From Collinsella tanakaei YIT 12063 (lineage in GTDB: Bacteria > Actinomycetota > Coriobacteriia > Coriobacteriales > Coriobacteriaceae): DNA of 64,000 nucleotides. The stretch lies in NCBI RefSeq assembly GCF_000225705.1, contig NZ_JH126467.1, positions 445,435 to 509,434 of the forward strand, read 5' to 3'. Position 1 is the first letter of the stretch, and the number at the start of each line of letters is the position of its first letter. Positions 17,727 through 27,098 of this stretch are shown here, piece after piece. The notes beneath the pieces are model-generated. The model was not told the DNA's origin. It did not search any database and saw nothing but the letters and a program-made list of their open reading frames with translations. The translations under genes were made by a program, and so were the position numbers.

Positions 17727-18854
17727 ATGTCTTCTTTCACCGGCAACGTCCTCAAGCTCAGCATATTCGGTCAGTCCCACTCGCCTGCCATCGGCTGCTC
17801 GCTCGACGGCATCCCGGCCGGCGTTCCCATTGACTTGGAGCGACTCCAGCTCTTTCTCGATAGACGCGCGCCGGGCCGCAATGAGACCGCGACCGCACGC
17901 AAGGAGACCGATACGGCACATATCATCTCCGGCATAGTCGACGGCCGCACCTGCGGGGCACCCATATCCGGCATTATCAAAAATGCCGACACGCGCTCGC
18001 AAGACTACTCCAACCTGCGCAGAATCCCTCGCCCCGGTCATGCTGATTATGCAGCGTATATCAAATACAAGAACAACCATGATGTCGCGGGCGGCGGTCA
18101 CTTCTCCGGTCGCCTCACCGCACCCCTGTGCATCGCTGGCGGCATCGCGCTACAGGCCCTCGAGACCCAGGGCATCCGCATTGCCGCCCACATCGCCGCG
18201 CTGGGTCCGCGAGATATTCGCGATACGCCGCTCGACCCCATGAAGCCAAACCAAGTTCAGCTCAAAGCCATATCCACTAACCCGCTCCCCTGCGTAAGCG
18301 CGCACGCGGCGGCCTCTATGCGCGAATGCATAGTCGATGCAAAGTCTCATATGGACTCGGTGGGCGGCGTGATCGAATGCGTCGCGTATGGCGTTCCCGC
18401 CGGCATCGGCGACCCAATGTTCGACGGCATCGAGAACCGCATCGCCCGCCTCGCCTTCGGCATTCCCGCAATCAAGGGCGTGGACTTTGGCGCCGGGTTC
18501 TCCTCGGCCCGTCTGATGGGAAGCCAGAACAACGACTCGTACCGAATGCAGGATGGCCAAGTACTACCTCAAACCAACAATGCGGGCGGTATCGTCGGCG
18601 GCATCACCACCGGTATGCCCGTTATCTGGCACATGGCGGTAAAACCCACGCCGTCGATCGGACAGCAGCAAGACAGCGTGGATCTTGAAGCACATGAGAA
18701 CGCGGAACTCAAGATCCACGGTCGCCACGATCCCTGCATCGTTCCGCGAGCAGTCCCCGTAGCAGAAGCCGTTTGCGCGGTCGCATTACTCGATGCCATG
18801 CTCGAAGACGGTGCTTTCGTCCTGCCCTGCCAAGCCGATGCCCGCTTTCGCTAA
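17727..18854 (+). CDS. aroC: Chorismate synthase
   Basis: ATG 17727 (MSSFTGNVLKLSIFGQSHS) is the family start; the frame is open upstream only because it overlaps aroA. 375 residues, with GCSLDGIPAG, RPGHADYAAYIKY, GGHFSGRLTAP, GSQNNDSY and HDPCIVPRAVPVAEA. It needs reduced FMN and makes chorismate from EPSP. It lies between aroA and pheA in the operon. Confidence 0.95.
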   Translation: MSSFTGNVLKLSIFGQSHSPAIGCSLDGIPAGVPIDLERLQLFLDRRAPGRNETATARKETDTAHIISGIVDGRTCGAPISGIIKNADTRSQDYSNLRRIPRPGHADYAAYIKYKNNHDVAGGGHFSGRLTAPLCIAGGIALQALETQGIRIAAHIAALGPRDIRDTPLDPMKPNQVQLKAISTNPLPCVSAHAAASMRECIVDAKSHMDSVGGVIECVAYGVPAGIGDPMFDGIENRIARLAFGIPAIKGVDFGAGFSSARLMGSQNNDSYRMQDGQVLPQTNNAGGIVGGITTGMPVIWHMAVKPTPSIGQQQDSVDLEAHENAELKIHGRHDPCIVPRAVPVAEAVCAVALLDAMLEDGAFVLPCQADARFR

Positions 18855-18881
18855 ACCCAATCCCGCCCAGGAGCCCAGCAT

Positions 18882-20027
18882 ATGAATCTAGAAGAAGTAC
18901 GTGAGCATATCGATCGCATCGACGCCCAGCTTATCGAGCTGTTCAACGAGCGACTCGACCTCGCCCCCCACGTTGTCAACGCGAAGCTCGAGATGGGCAA
19001 GCCCATTTTCGACCCCGGCCGCGAGCGCGATAAACTCGCCGGTATCGCTCAGGCGGCCCCTCAAGACAGGCAGGCGCAGCTCATCTCGCTCTTCTCGCTT
19101 CTAATGAATATGAACAAGATCGAGCAGAACCGCTACCTGGCATCGCTTGATCAAAAGCCCCAATCCAAGCGCGCTATCAACACGCTACTGCCCGCAGACG
19201 CCCAGTTCCCCGTCACCGCATCCGTTGCGTGCCAAGGGGTCGAGGGCGCCTATAGCCAGCTCGCCGCCTCCAAGCTCTTCAAGGTACCTTCCATCACGTT
19301 TTTCGATACATTCGAGGGCGTGTTCAGGGCGGTACGCGACGGCCTGTGCGACTACGGTGTGCTACCCATTGAGAATTCCACCGCGGGCTCGGTCAACGCC
19401 GTCTATGACCTGTTGGCGCAGTACAGGTTCTCCATCGTCCGCTCGCTGCGCCTTAAAATCGACCATAACCTGGTCGCCAAGCCCGGTACGCGTCGTGAAG
19501 ATATCCGCGAGGTCATCTCTCACGAGCAAGCGCTTGCCCAATGCGCCGATTTCATTGAATCTATGGGCGTCAAAGCGACAACGGCCAGCAATACCGCGCA
19601 GGCAGCAGAGTTCGTCGCATCATCTGAGCGCAGCGACATCGCAGCACTTTGCTCCCGCAGTTGCAAAGCCCTTTATAACCTCGAAATCCTGCAAGAAGAT
19701 GTACAGGATTCCGACAACAACTACACCCGCTTCGTCGTCATCACCAAAGATGCCGTCATCTATCCGGGGGCGGACCGTACCTCGCTTATGCTCACGCTCC
19801 CCCATCAGCCCGGATCGCTCTATCGCGTCCTCGAACGCTTCTACGCCCTGGATATCAACCTTGTCAAGCTGGAAAGCCGTCCCATCCCCGGACATGACTT
19901 CGATTTCATGTTCTATTTCGATCTCATCTGCCCGGTGGGTTCACAGCCGTTTATGACCTTGCTGGATTCTTTGGACGATGTCTGCGAGCAGTACACGTAT
20001 TTTGGCAGCTATCAGGAGGTGCTCTAA
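18882..20027 (+). CDS. pheA: Bifunctional chorismate mutase / prephenate dehydratase
   Basis: 381 residues in three parts: an AroQ-type chorismate mutase (1-85, REHIDRIDAQLIELFNERLD), a prephenate dehydratase (about 105-285, QGVEGAYSQLAASKLF, LPIENSTAGSV, NNYTRFVVI) and a C-terminal ACT domain (about 295-370, HQPGSLYRVLERF, KLESRPIPG) that in relatives binds phenylalanine. It makes phenylpyruvate. Its stop is directly followed by the aroE-aroK ATG, so translation is probably coupled. Confidence 0.94.
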   Translation: MNLEEVREHIDRIDAQLIELFNERLDLAPHVVNAKLEMGKPIFDPGRERDKLAGIAQAAPQDRQAQLISLFSLLMNMNKIEQNRYLASLDQKPQSKRAINTLLPADAQFPVTASVACQGVEGAYSQLAASKLFKVPSITFFDTFEGVFRAVRDGLCDYGVLPIENSTAGSVNAVYDLLAQYRFSIVRSLRLKIDHNLVAKPGTRREDIREVISHEQALAQCADFIESMGVKATTASNTAQAAEFVASSERSDIAALCSRSCKALYNLEILQEDVQDSDNNYTRFVVITKDAVIYPGADRTSLMLTLPHQPGSLYRVLERFYALDINLVKLESRPIPGHDFDFMFYFDLICPVGSQPFMTLLDSLDDVCEQYTYFGSYQEVL

Positions 20028-21275
20028 ATGGAAGCTAAGCGTCCGTACGGGGTTCTTGGACGAGTATTGGGTCATAGCTATACCCCCGTCATCTACCACG
20101 CTCTCGCCGGTCTCGACTACCGAAAGTTCGAGCGCGAGCCCCAAGACATCGAGAGTTTCCTTAAAGGGGACGAATGGGAGGGCGTCAACGTGACCATCCC
20201 ATATAAGCGCGACGTCATGTCCTATTTGGACGAGCTCTCAGACGTCGCCGAACGCCTGGGCAACGTCAACACCATCACACGCCTTGCAGACGGCAGGCTC
20301 CGTGGCGACAATACCGACTATTACGGCTTCAAAGTGCTGGTTGAAAGCGTGGGCGTACCGCTGGCAGGCAAAGTGGCCTTGGTCTTTGGCGGAGACGGAG
20401 GAGCCGGATCCACTTGTATGAAAGTGCTTGAAGATTTAGGCGTCGAAGCCCATGTAGTGAGCCGACAGGGGGAGATTACCTACAGCGATCTTGCCCAATG
20501 GAGCCATGCCGCGCTGGTGGTCAACTGCACGCCCGTGGGCATGTTCCCCAATTGCCCCGCAAGCGTCTGCAGCCTTGATGAGCTCACTCAACTTGAGGCT
20601 GTGGTCGATATCGTTTACAACCCCGCGCGCACGGGCCTTATGTTGCAAGCTGAAGAACGCGACATCCCATACGTAGGCGGCTTGCTCATGCTGGTAGCCC
20701 AAGCGGCTCAAGCAGTAGAGCGCTACACAGGCGAAACCGTATCACGCGACCGCATCGTGGAAGTCACCAATGCCCTGTCGCTCACCGAGCAAAACATCGC
20801 CCTCATTGGAATGCCCGGATCCGGAAAGACGCGCGTTGGCGAGAGCTTGGCGCAAATCACAGGTCGAGAGCATATCGACCTCGACCACGCTTTTGAGCAG
20901 ATGGTCGGCGCTCCCTGCGCAGAATTTATCCTTGAACGCGGCGAAAATTCGTTCCGCGAGCAAGAGACCAAGGTCCTCGCCGATGTTGCCGCTCGCAGCG
21001 GGCTTGTCATCTCTTGCGGAGGCGGCGTGGTCACGCGCGAGGAAAACTACAGCCTCCTTCACCAAAACAGTCGCATCGTCATGCTCAATAGGAATATCGA
21101 CGAGCTGGCCCATAAGGGCAGACCCATCACCGCGCGCGACGGCGTCGACAAGCTCGCGCAGCAGCGCATGCCGCTGTACCGTGCCTGGGCGGATATGGTG
21201 GTCGATTCCCTTGATTGCGCTGAAGCGACGGCGCGCGAGGTCGCCCGCCGTCTCGGCGAGCCCCAGGCACTCTAA
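20028..21275 (+). CDS. aroE-aroK: Shikimate dehydrogenase - shikimate kinase fusion
   Basis: 415 residues. The first 250 form AroE: VLGHSYTPVIYHAL, VNVTIPYKRDVM (catalytic Lys), NTITRLADGRLRGDNTDYYG and a dinucleotide-binding VFGGDGGAGSTCMKVL. From about 258 a shikimate kinase follows: ALIGMPGSGKTRVGESLA (Walker A), DLDHAFE, ENSFREQETKVL, ISCGGGVV and KGRPI. Both halves keep their active-site motifs. The fusion joins two successive steps. A second, single-domain shikimate kinase lies at 29405. AGGAGGTG overlaps the end of pheA. Confidence 0.94.
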   Translation: MEAKRPYGVLGRVLGHSYTPVIYHALAGLDYRKFEREPQDIESFLKGDEWEGVNVTIPYKRDVMSYLDELSDVAERLGNVNTITRLADGRLRGDNTDYYGFKVLVESVGVPLAGKVALVFGGDGGAGSTCMKVLEDLGVEAHVVSRQGEITYSDLAQWSHAALVVNCTPVGMFPNCPASVCSLDELTQLEAVVDIVYNPARTGLMLQAEERDIPYVGGLLMLVAQAAQAVERYTGETVSRDRIVEVTNALSLTEQNIALIGMPGSGKTRVGESLAQITGREHIDLDHAFEQMVGAPCAEFILERGENSFREQETKVLADVAARSGLVISCGGGVVTREENYSLLHQNSRIVMLNRNIDELAHKGRPITARDGVDKLAQQRMPLYRAWADMVVDSLDCAEATAREVARRLGEPQAL

Positions 21276-21301
21276 ACGCCTACACGATTGGACAGCATCC
21301 T

Positions 21302-21745
21302 ATGAATGTACTCGTCATCAACGGACCCAACATCAACATGCTCGGCATTCGCGAGCCCGGCATCTACGGCACGCAGAATTACGAAGCACTTGTCGCCATC
21401 TGCGAGGAAGCGGCAAGCGCATGCGGTTTTACGCGTGTGGAGTGCTTCCAATCAAATCATGAAGGCGAGATCGTCGATAAGATCCAGCAGGCATACGGCT
21501 CTTTTGACGGCATCGTCATCAATCCGGCTGCCTATACGCATACCAGCGTCGCCATCCTCGATGCCCTCAAGGCCGTGGCCCTTCCTGCAGTAGAGATCCA
21601 TATCTCCGCCGTGGAAGATCGCGAGGATTTTCGCCAGATATCCTACGCCGGCATGGCTTGCTTCGAGCGTGTCACCGGAGAGGGTCTTGAGGGATACGCC
21701 CACGCGATTCGCATCCTCGCCCATCATCTCTCAAGCGAGGCCTAG
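21302..21745 (+). CDS. aroQ: 3-dehydroquinate dehydratase, type II
   Basis: 147 residues with the type II signature: VINGPNINMLGIREPGIYG (catalytic Tyr), ECFQSNHEGEIVDKIQ, DGIVINPAAYTHTSVAI and VEIHISAVEDREDFR. It dehydrates dehydroquinate to dehydroshikimate as a dodecamer. Last gene of the aro operon; a strong terminator follows within 35 bases. Confidence 0.95.
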   Translation: MNVLVINGPNINMLGIREPGIYGTQNYEALVAICEEAASACGFTRVECFQSNHEGEIVDKIQQAYGSFDGIVINPAAYTHTSVAILDALKAVALPAVEIHISAVEDREDFRQISYAGMACFERVTGEGLEGYAHAIRILAHHLSSEA

Positions 21746-21776
21746 CTCGAAAACCCTGCGATTTGCCTATAATTGC

Positions 21777-21818
21777 AAAATGCCCCGCGCGACCAGAAAA
21801 AGTCGTACGGGGCATTTT
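21777..21818. terminator. Bidirectional terminator between aroQ and recN
   Basis: AAAATGCCCCG (21777-21787) is the reverse complement of CGGGGCATTTT (21808-21818), giving a hairpin with a T tract on each strand. It serves the converging aro and recN units. Confidence 0.85.
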
Positions 21819-21819
21819 C

Positions 21820-23448
21820 CTACAAAGATTCAAGCATCGCGCGCGCATGGGCGAGGGATTCAGGCGAGCTATCGCCTGATAGCATACGGGCAATCTCAGC
21901 CACGCGCTCATCCCCCTCAACGGGAACAAGCGATGTTTCGGGAATACCGCTGCCCGTATCCGCCTTTCGTACAACGTAATGTGCATCCGCAACAACGGCC
22001 ACCTGCGCCAAATGCGTGACAACGATAACCTGGTGCGTCTTGGCTAAATCTGCAAGGACCGTCGCGAGAGAACGGGCGGTTGCACCGCCAACGCCCGCAT
22101 CGACCTCGTCAAACACAAGCGTGCCCGCATGGTCTGCAGAACCCATTACCACTTTAGCCGAAAGCAACACGCGCGACAGCTCGCCACCGGAAGCGATGCG
22201 CTTAAGGGGACGAGGGGTGAGCCCCGACCCGCTTCTATATAGAAGCTCGCAAATAGAAGATCCGGAGTCGGTCCAACGCTCACGAGGCAGCTCGCGCTCG
22301 TCCCACAGCACTTCGGCTCCGCCCATCTCAAGGCGCGCCATCTGCCTTACGACCTCGCGACAAAACCGCGGTCCGGCAACCGAACGCGCCTTCATCAATG
22401 CACGAGCCGCTTGGACAAGATCGCTCTCAGCCGCATCAAGCTCTAGCCGGGCACGCTTTACTCGCTCTTCAGCATCGTCAACCAGGCTCAGCAGCTCTTT
22501 TGAAGACTCAAGACGAGCAAAGACATCGTCCATAGTGGGACCGTACTGTCGCAACAGCCCTTTAAGCTGGGCAAAGCGGTCTTGCTGGCGTGCAAGCTCC
22601 TCAGGATCAAAGTCAAAGCTATCGCGATATCGACGAAGGTCCGCAGCGGCATCCTCAATAAGAATCGACGCTTCGGCTAAACTATCTGCAAACTCGGAAA
22701 GTTTCTTATCAACGCCCGCCATTCGTTGCAGCTCTGCGATGGCGCCATTGAGCGAGTCGAGCGCGGCGTTCTCTTCAGACAGCAGCGACTGGGCATCATT
22801 GGCAGCGCTGGCAAGCGCCTCGGCGTGCTCAGCTCGGGGAAGCGACTCCTCTAGCTCCTCATATTCTCCAAAGCAGGGGTTGACCTCGGAAATACGCTCG
22901 ACAGTGAAGCGTGCCTCGTCTAGCAACGCACCCTTTGAACGGGAAGCTTCGGTAACGCGGGCAAGCTCGGCGGCAGCGGCTCGCGCCACGTGGAGCTTCG
23001 CACGGTAATCGTCCAATATGGGGGCAATAGTATCTGCTGCCCATAAGTCGACCATGCGAACATGGTTGGCAGAATCGAGCAAGCTTTGATGTTCATGCTG
23101 GCCGCATAGGTCGATCATGGAGCCAACGCGCGTCGCGAGCTCGCGAACGCTCGAGATGGAACCATCGATTTTGACGCGGCTACGACCATCGGCAGATACG
23201 CTACGGACAACACCGAAACCCTCGGGATCATCTGCGCCCTTGAAAAAACGCCCTTCCACTACAAGGCCCGCCTCGCCCTCGCGCACGCTCGACGCATCTG
23301 CGCGTTCTCCCATAAGAAGCTTCAAAGCGGAGAGCAGCGCGGTCTTGCCGGCACCGGTCTCGCCGGTCAAAACGGTAAGACCGCTGCAAGGGACAAGGCT
23401 CGCCTCTCGAATAAGGGCGAGGTTCTCTACGCGAATCTCATCAATCAT
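21820..23448 (-). CDS. recN: DNA repair protein RecN
   Basis: 542 residues of SMC-like design: an N-terminal ATP-binding half (LTVLTGETGAGKTALLSALK), long coiled coils (about 150-370), and a C-terminal half with ASGGELSRVLLSAK and TLVFDEVDAGVGG. It acts in double-strand break repair. The start overlaps the nadK stop by eight bases, so the two are coupled. The gene is last of the unit that begins at nusB/xseB. Confidence 0.94.
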   Translation of the reverse strand: MIDEIRVENLALIREASLVPCSGLTVLTGETGAGKTALLSALKLLMGERADASSVREGEAGLVVEGRFFKGADDPEGFGVVRSVSADGRSRVKIDGSISSVRELATRVGSMIDLCGQHEHQSLLDSANHVRMVDLWAADTIAPILDDYRAKLHVARAAAAELARVTEASRSKGALLDEARFTVERISEVNPCFGEYEELEESLPRAEHAEALASAANDAQSLLSEENAALDSLNGAIAELQRMAGVDKKLSEFADSLAEASILIEDAAADLRRYRDSFDFDPEELARQQDRFAQLKGLLRQYGPTMDDVFARLESSKELLSLVDDAEERVKRARLELDAAESDLVQAARALMKARSVAGPRFCREVVRQMARLEMGGAEVLWDERELPRERWTDSGSSICELLYRSGSGLTPRPLKRIASGGELSRVLLSAKVVMGSADHAGTLVFDEVDAGVGGATARSLATVLADLAKTHQVIVVTHLAQVAVVADAHYVVRKADTGSGIPETSLVPVEGDERVAEIARMLSGDSSPESLAHARAMLESL

Positions 23449-24301
23449 GACGCCTCACTCCGTAAAACACGCGGGAAACGGAAGCGTAGAAGCTCTCTGG
23501 ACCGTAATCGAGCAGCAGCGTATCAAACGGAGCACGTGACACCTCGACGCGCTCGATTTCGCCCTCGGGCGCCAGAAATTGACCATCGACCGCGATAGCG
23601 GGAATGCTGGGACGATTTTTGGATATCGATACCTCTACCACGTCAGAAGGAGACGTCATGAACGCGCGCGCCTGGATGGTATGGGGCGCGATGGGAACGC
23701 AGATTAAACCGGGGAAGTCAGGGTTTACAATGGGGCCGCCGGCAGAAAGCGCGTATCCCGTAGAACCGGTAGCAGTAGAAACAACCACGCCGTCGCCACG
23801 AAGCCTGTCAATATGATGTCCCGATACGGTCATATCAAACTCCACCATATCAGAAAGCGGACCGCGGGCAAGCGCCATATCGTTAAGGCCGAAGTGCTCC
23901 AAAACCGCCTCCGAACCATCCTCAAGAATGGAATACACGCGGGCCCGCAACATAGCGCGGCGGCTTACGTGCATCTCGCCCGCAAGCGCGTCCGTAACCA
24001 CGGATAGGATATCGACATCCTCCGGACTCGCGGCGGTGAGAAAGCCCAGATGACCGTAGGATAAACCCAGGATGGGGATCTGCCGATCCCCAACGATGCG
24101 AACGGCGCGCAACAAGGTTCCGTCGCCACCAAGCGAGATGACAAGAACGCTGCCCTCGATATCTGCGGGCACGTTCAGGCTCGATCGCTGGTCAGCCGCC
24201 CATGCTACATCATAGCCCTGGCGGTTCAGCCATAACTCAAGGGTAAGCCCGCTTTGAACGGCTTCCGTCTTGTAATAGTTGGGGACAAGAAAGACCTTCA
24301 T
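23441..24301 (-). CDS. nadK: NAD kinase
   Basis: 286 residues. SLGGDGTLLRAVR is the GGDGT motif; FGLNDMALARG, GDGVVVSTATGSTGYALSAGG and VPIAPHTIQAR are family signatures. It phosphorylates NAD to NADP. Its ATG overlaps the tlyA stop as ATGA, and its own end overlaps recN, an arrangement (tlyA-nadK-recN) that is conserved across actinobacteria and Firmicutes. Confidence 0.95.
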   Translation of the reverse strand: MKVFLVPNYYKTEAVQSGLTLELWLNRQGYDVAWAADQRSSLNVPADIEGSVLVISLGGDGTLLRAVRIVGDRQIPILGLSYGHLGFLTAASPEDVDILSVVTDALAGEMHVSRRAMLRARVYSILEDGSEAVLEHFGLNDMALARGPLSDMVEFDMTVSGHHIDRLRGDGVVVSTATGSTGYALSAGGPIVNPDFPGLICVPIAPHTIQARAFMTSPSDVVEVSISKNRPSIPAIAVDGQFLAPEGEIERVEVSRAPFDTLLLDYGPESFYASVSRVFYGVRRHD

Positions 24302-25101
24302 AGTTCCACCGTCTTTCTAACGAGCATGTCAACTTGGTTGGCAAGGTCCAAATCATCGGCGCGGGTAAAAAGGCTGCGATCGCCAAGCAGGAAAAACTCC
24401 TTGTTACCCTTAGCGCCAGTTATGGGAGAAGCGCACACATCAACAGGATACAAACCAGAATCTGCAAAAAGGCGGATAGCCCATGCGAGAACATCTTGAT
24501 GAACAGAAGGGTCCCTTACGATACCACCCTCGCCCACCAAATGGGAAGGTGCTTCAAACTGCGGCTTTACCAAGGTAAGAAAACGCCCGCAAGGCGTAAG
24601 AACAGACAGCACTGAAGGAAGAACGGTCGCGATGCTGGTGAAGGAGACATCGCAAACGGCCAAGTCGCAGCAAGATTCATACCCCATCGACGGTAAATCA
24701 ACCATATTGGTGCGCTCCAGAAGCACAACGCGTTCATCCTGGCGCAAGGACCAGTCGAATTGGGCCCGACCCACGTCGACGGAGATCACATGAGCGGCAC
24801 CGCGCTTGAGAAGGCAATCGGTAAATCCACCCGTCGAGCAACCAACATCGACGCAAGAAAGCCCGCTGGGATCAACGTTGAAATGATCGAGCGCACCGGC
24901 GAGTTTAAGGCCGCCGCGCCCAACATAGGGAATACGCCCCTTAACATGAAGCTCGATTCCCGGCTGCACCTTAAGACCGGGCGAGGTCAGGCGTTCACCG
25001 CCGGAAGAGACTAGACCTGCCATCAATGTGCGCAGGGCATCCGCGCGATTATCGCAGATGCCCTGAGAAATCAGCTCGTCATCAAGACGGACACGTTTCA
25101 T
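24298..25101 (-). CDS. tlyA: TlyA-family rRNA 2'-O-methyltransferase
   Basis: 267 residues. An N-terminal S4 RNA-binding domain (1-60, RVRLDDELISQGICDNRADA) is joined to an FtsJ/RrmJ-like methyltransferase: DVGCSTGGFTDCLL (SAM site), DLAVCDVSFTSIATVLPSV and TLVKPQFEA give the K-D-K-E type residues. TlyA methylates 16S and 23S rRNA and affects capreomycin sensitivity in relatives. It lies 12 bases downstream of xseB. Confidence 0.92.
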   Translation of the reverse strand: MKRVRLDDELISQGICDNRADALRTLMAGLVSSGGERLTSPGLKVQPGIELHVKGRIPYVGRGGLKLAGALDHFNVDPSGLSCVDVGCSTGGFTDCLLKRGAAHVISVDVGRAQFDWSLRQDERVVLLERTNMVDLPSMGYESCCDLAVCDVSFTSIATVLPSVLSVLTPCGRFLTLVKPQFEAPSHLVGEGGIVRDPSVHQDVLAWAIRLFADSGLYPVDVCASPITGAKGNKEFFLLGDRSLFTRADDLDLANQVDMLVRKTVEL

Positions 25102-25113
25102 ATCGCTGCCAAT

Positions 25114-25404
25114 CTACGCTTTGGCGGACGAGGATTGACTACCCTCGCCGGTAACACCTTTCGCTTGGCCGTCTTCAGCGCTCGCTGCGGTGCTGACGGG
25201 TTGGTCCGAATCGAGAAGATCGGCTTCGCGCGGAGAGAGGTCGAACTGGTCCACCATATCGACGGCGCGACTGCCGAGCTTGATAGCCTCGTCGAATAAA
25301 TCGAGGCTGCGCTCAAGAGAGGTGTCTTTAGAGCGAACCGCGGCAACGATCTCATCGAGGCGATCGGTGATGTCATCGAACGTCTTGATGGTGGTATCGG
25401 CCAT
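25114..25404 (-). CDS. xseB: Exodeoxyribonuclease VII small subunit
   Basis: 96 residues. Residues 5-65 give the XseB helical pair (FDDITDRLDEIVAAVRSKD, SLERSLDLFDEAIKLG). The C-terminal 35 residues are a low-complexity extension (STAASAEDGQAKGVTGEGS). The large subunit XseA, its obligate partner, is not adjacent and not in this window. Confidence 0.85.
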   Translation of the reverse strand: MADTTIKTFDDITDRLDEIVAAVRSKDTSLERSLDLFDEAIKLGSRAVDMVDQFDLSPREADLLDSDQPVSTAASAEDGQAKGVTGEGSQSSSAKA

Positions 25405-25406
25405 GG

Positions 25407-26015
25407 CTACTCGCCATCCACGTAATCGGAATCGAGGACTGCGTCAATCGACTCCTCGACATCGGCATCGGATTCCGTCTCGACGTCGGACTCCGTATGG
25501 GCTTCGATATCGAATACCCCCTCAGATGAATCGACCTGCGCCTCGTCCTCGGACTCAACCTGACCCTCGCCCTGCTCGACCGGAGGCTCGGGAAGCGTCT
25601 CCATGCGGGAGATGCGTCCCAACACACCGTTGACAAACCGAGAAGACTCATCTGTGCCATAAGCCTTAGCTATCTCGACGGCCTCATTGATGATGACCGC
25701 ATCATCGATGGCGGCGTCACCGGTAAGGAATCGCATCTCGTATACAGCAAGACGAAGCAGGTTGCGATCAGTGCCGGGCATACGATAGAGGCTCCAGTTC
25801 ATGGAAACGCTCTTGAGCGCATAGTCGATACGATCGATATTGTCGTGGCAGCCACGAGCCAACTCGACGGCATAGGCGTCAAGCGGGCCCTTGGAAATCA
25901 GATAATCGCCGGCGAGAACGGTATCGACCGAAAGATCGAGCGCCTCCGCCTGGAACAGAATCTGCAGGGCCTGGCTACGGGCGAGGGTGCGTCCGCGTTC
26001 AACCTTTAAGCTCAC
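25407..26015 (-). CDS. nusB: Transcription antitermination factor NusB with acidic tail
   Basis: Residues 1-140 form the helical NusB fold (RTLARSQALQILFQAEAL, MPGTDRNLLRLAVYEM, INEAVEIAKAYGTDESSRFVNGVL is the typical end). It joins NusE, NusA and NusG on boxA RNA during rRNA transcription. About 60 further residues are a strongly acidic Glu/Asp/Ser-rich tail not found in the core family. Spacing to xseB is two bases. Confidence 0.92.
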   Translation of the reverse strand: MSLKVERGRTLARSQALQILFQAEALDLSVDTVLAGDYLISKGPLDAYAVELARGCHDNIDRIDYALKSVSMNWSLYRMPGTDRNLLRLAVYEMRFLTGDAAIDDAVIINEAVEIAKAYGTDESSRFVNGVLGRISRMETLPEPPVEQGEGQVESEDEAQVDSSEGVFDIEAHTESDVETESDADVEESIDAVLDSDYVDGE

Positions 26016-26018
26016 GCG

Positions 26019-26378
26019 CTACTCCTTGGGAAATACGAGGCCGTCGATGCAAACGTCCACAGACTCGACTTCGACGCCGACCTGTGCATCGATAGCCTTG
26101 GCGGTAGCCTCGCGAATAGACTCGGCGAGCTTCTTGAAGGGATAGCCGAAGAACACGGTGACGTGAACGGTAATCGCGAGCTTCTCATCCACTACCGAGC
26201 ACTCGACAGCGGGACCCGCGGGAACGTTCTTGGAGCTCAGCATGGAAACGAGGTTGGTGGCGATATCGCGCACGCCAACGGTTGCGATACCCTCGACCTC
26301 CTCGACAGCGCGAGAAACGATGGCGGATAGGACCTCGGGTGCGATGCCTATACCGGCAATCTTGATCTCTTCGGTCAT
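26019..26378 (-). CDS. Asp23/Gls24-family envelope stress protein (YqhY-like)
   Basis: 119 residues matching the Asp23 pattern: IAPEVLSAIVSRAVEEVEGI near the start, TVHVTVFFGYPFKKLAESIR and VESVDVCIDGLVF at the end. Relatives next to nusB (YqhY) affect lipid metabolism and envelope homeostasis. No membrane anchor is present. It lies three bases upstream of nusB. Confidence 0.88.
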   Translation of the reverse strand: MTEEIKIAGIGIAPEVLSAIVSRAVEEVEGIATVGVRDIATNLVSMLSSKNVPAGPAVECSVVDEKLAITVHVTVFFGYPFKKLAESIREATAKAIDAQVGVEVESVDVCIDGLVFPKE

Positions 26379-26423
26379 GGTCTTCTCCCCTACTACGAAA
26401 ATGCGGACTGTAACGGTTTGGGG

Positions 26424-26987
26424 CTAAGCGCGGGAAACGAACTCGCCGGTGCGGGTATCGATCTTGATGCTCTCGCCCTCGTTGAGGTACATAGGGACCT
26501 GAACAACGGCACCGGTATCGATGGTCGCGGGCTTGTAGGCGCCCTGGACGGTATCGCCCTTAGCGCCCGGAACGGTCTCGGTGACCTCGGCGATGATGAA
26601 CATCGGCGGGTTCACGCCCATGAGCTCCTCCTCGGCGTAGAGCAGCTGGCAGGTATCGTTCTCGCGAAGCCACTTGGAGTTGTCGCCCACAAAGTCGGCA
26701 GGAACGGAAACCTGCTCGTAGGTCTCGTTGTCCATGAAGATGTAGTCGGCGCCGTCGTTGTAGAGATACTGCATCTCCTTGGTGAACAGCTGGACGCTCT
26801 CGAACTTGGAGCCGGCGTTGCAAGTCTGCTCGACTACGCGACCGGTCTTGATGTCCTTGGTCTTGTAGCGGACAAAAGCGCCGCCCTTGCCGGGCTTGAC
26901 GTGCTGGAACTCGACGAGAGTGCAGACCTTGTCCTTAATGCGCAGGCCGATGCCGTTCTTGAAGTCGGCGGTGGAGATGGTTGCCAT
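26424..26987 (-). CDS. efp: Elongation factor P
   Basis: ATG 26987 (MATISTADFKNGIGLRI) with GGAAAGG upstream gives the standard 187 residues. Three beta-barrel domains are recognisable; HVKPGKGGAFV holds the loop lysine near residue 34, and the C-terminal signature is NEGESIKIDTRTGEFVSRA. EF-P relieves ribosome stalling at polyproline. No modification-enzyme gene is next to it. Confidence 0.96.
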   Translation of the reverse strand: MATISTADFKNGIGLRIKDKVCTLVEFQHVKPGKGGAFVRYKTKDIKTGRVVEQTCNAGSKFESVQLFTKEMQYLYNDGADYIFMDNETYEQVSVPADFVGDNSKWLRENDTCQLLYAEEELMGVNPPMFIIAEVTETVPGAKGDTVQGAYKPATIDTGAVVQVPMYLNEGESIKIDTRTGEFVSRA

Positions 26988-27050
26988 TGAAAACCTTTCC
27001 TCATGCGACGTCAAATAGACGCCACCCAAACATACATATACAGATAGTTA

Positions 27051-27056
27051 ATTATA
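27051..27056 (-). promoter_or_regulatory. Promoter -10 box upstream of efp
   Basis: A perfect TATAAT on the minus strand 64 bases upstream of the efp ATG. A good -35 hexamer is not obvious at 16-18 bases. Confidence 0.4.
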
Positions 27057-27098
27057 CTCTTTCGACCCATAACGCTATGAGCGCTACAGAAAACCTAC

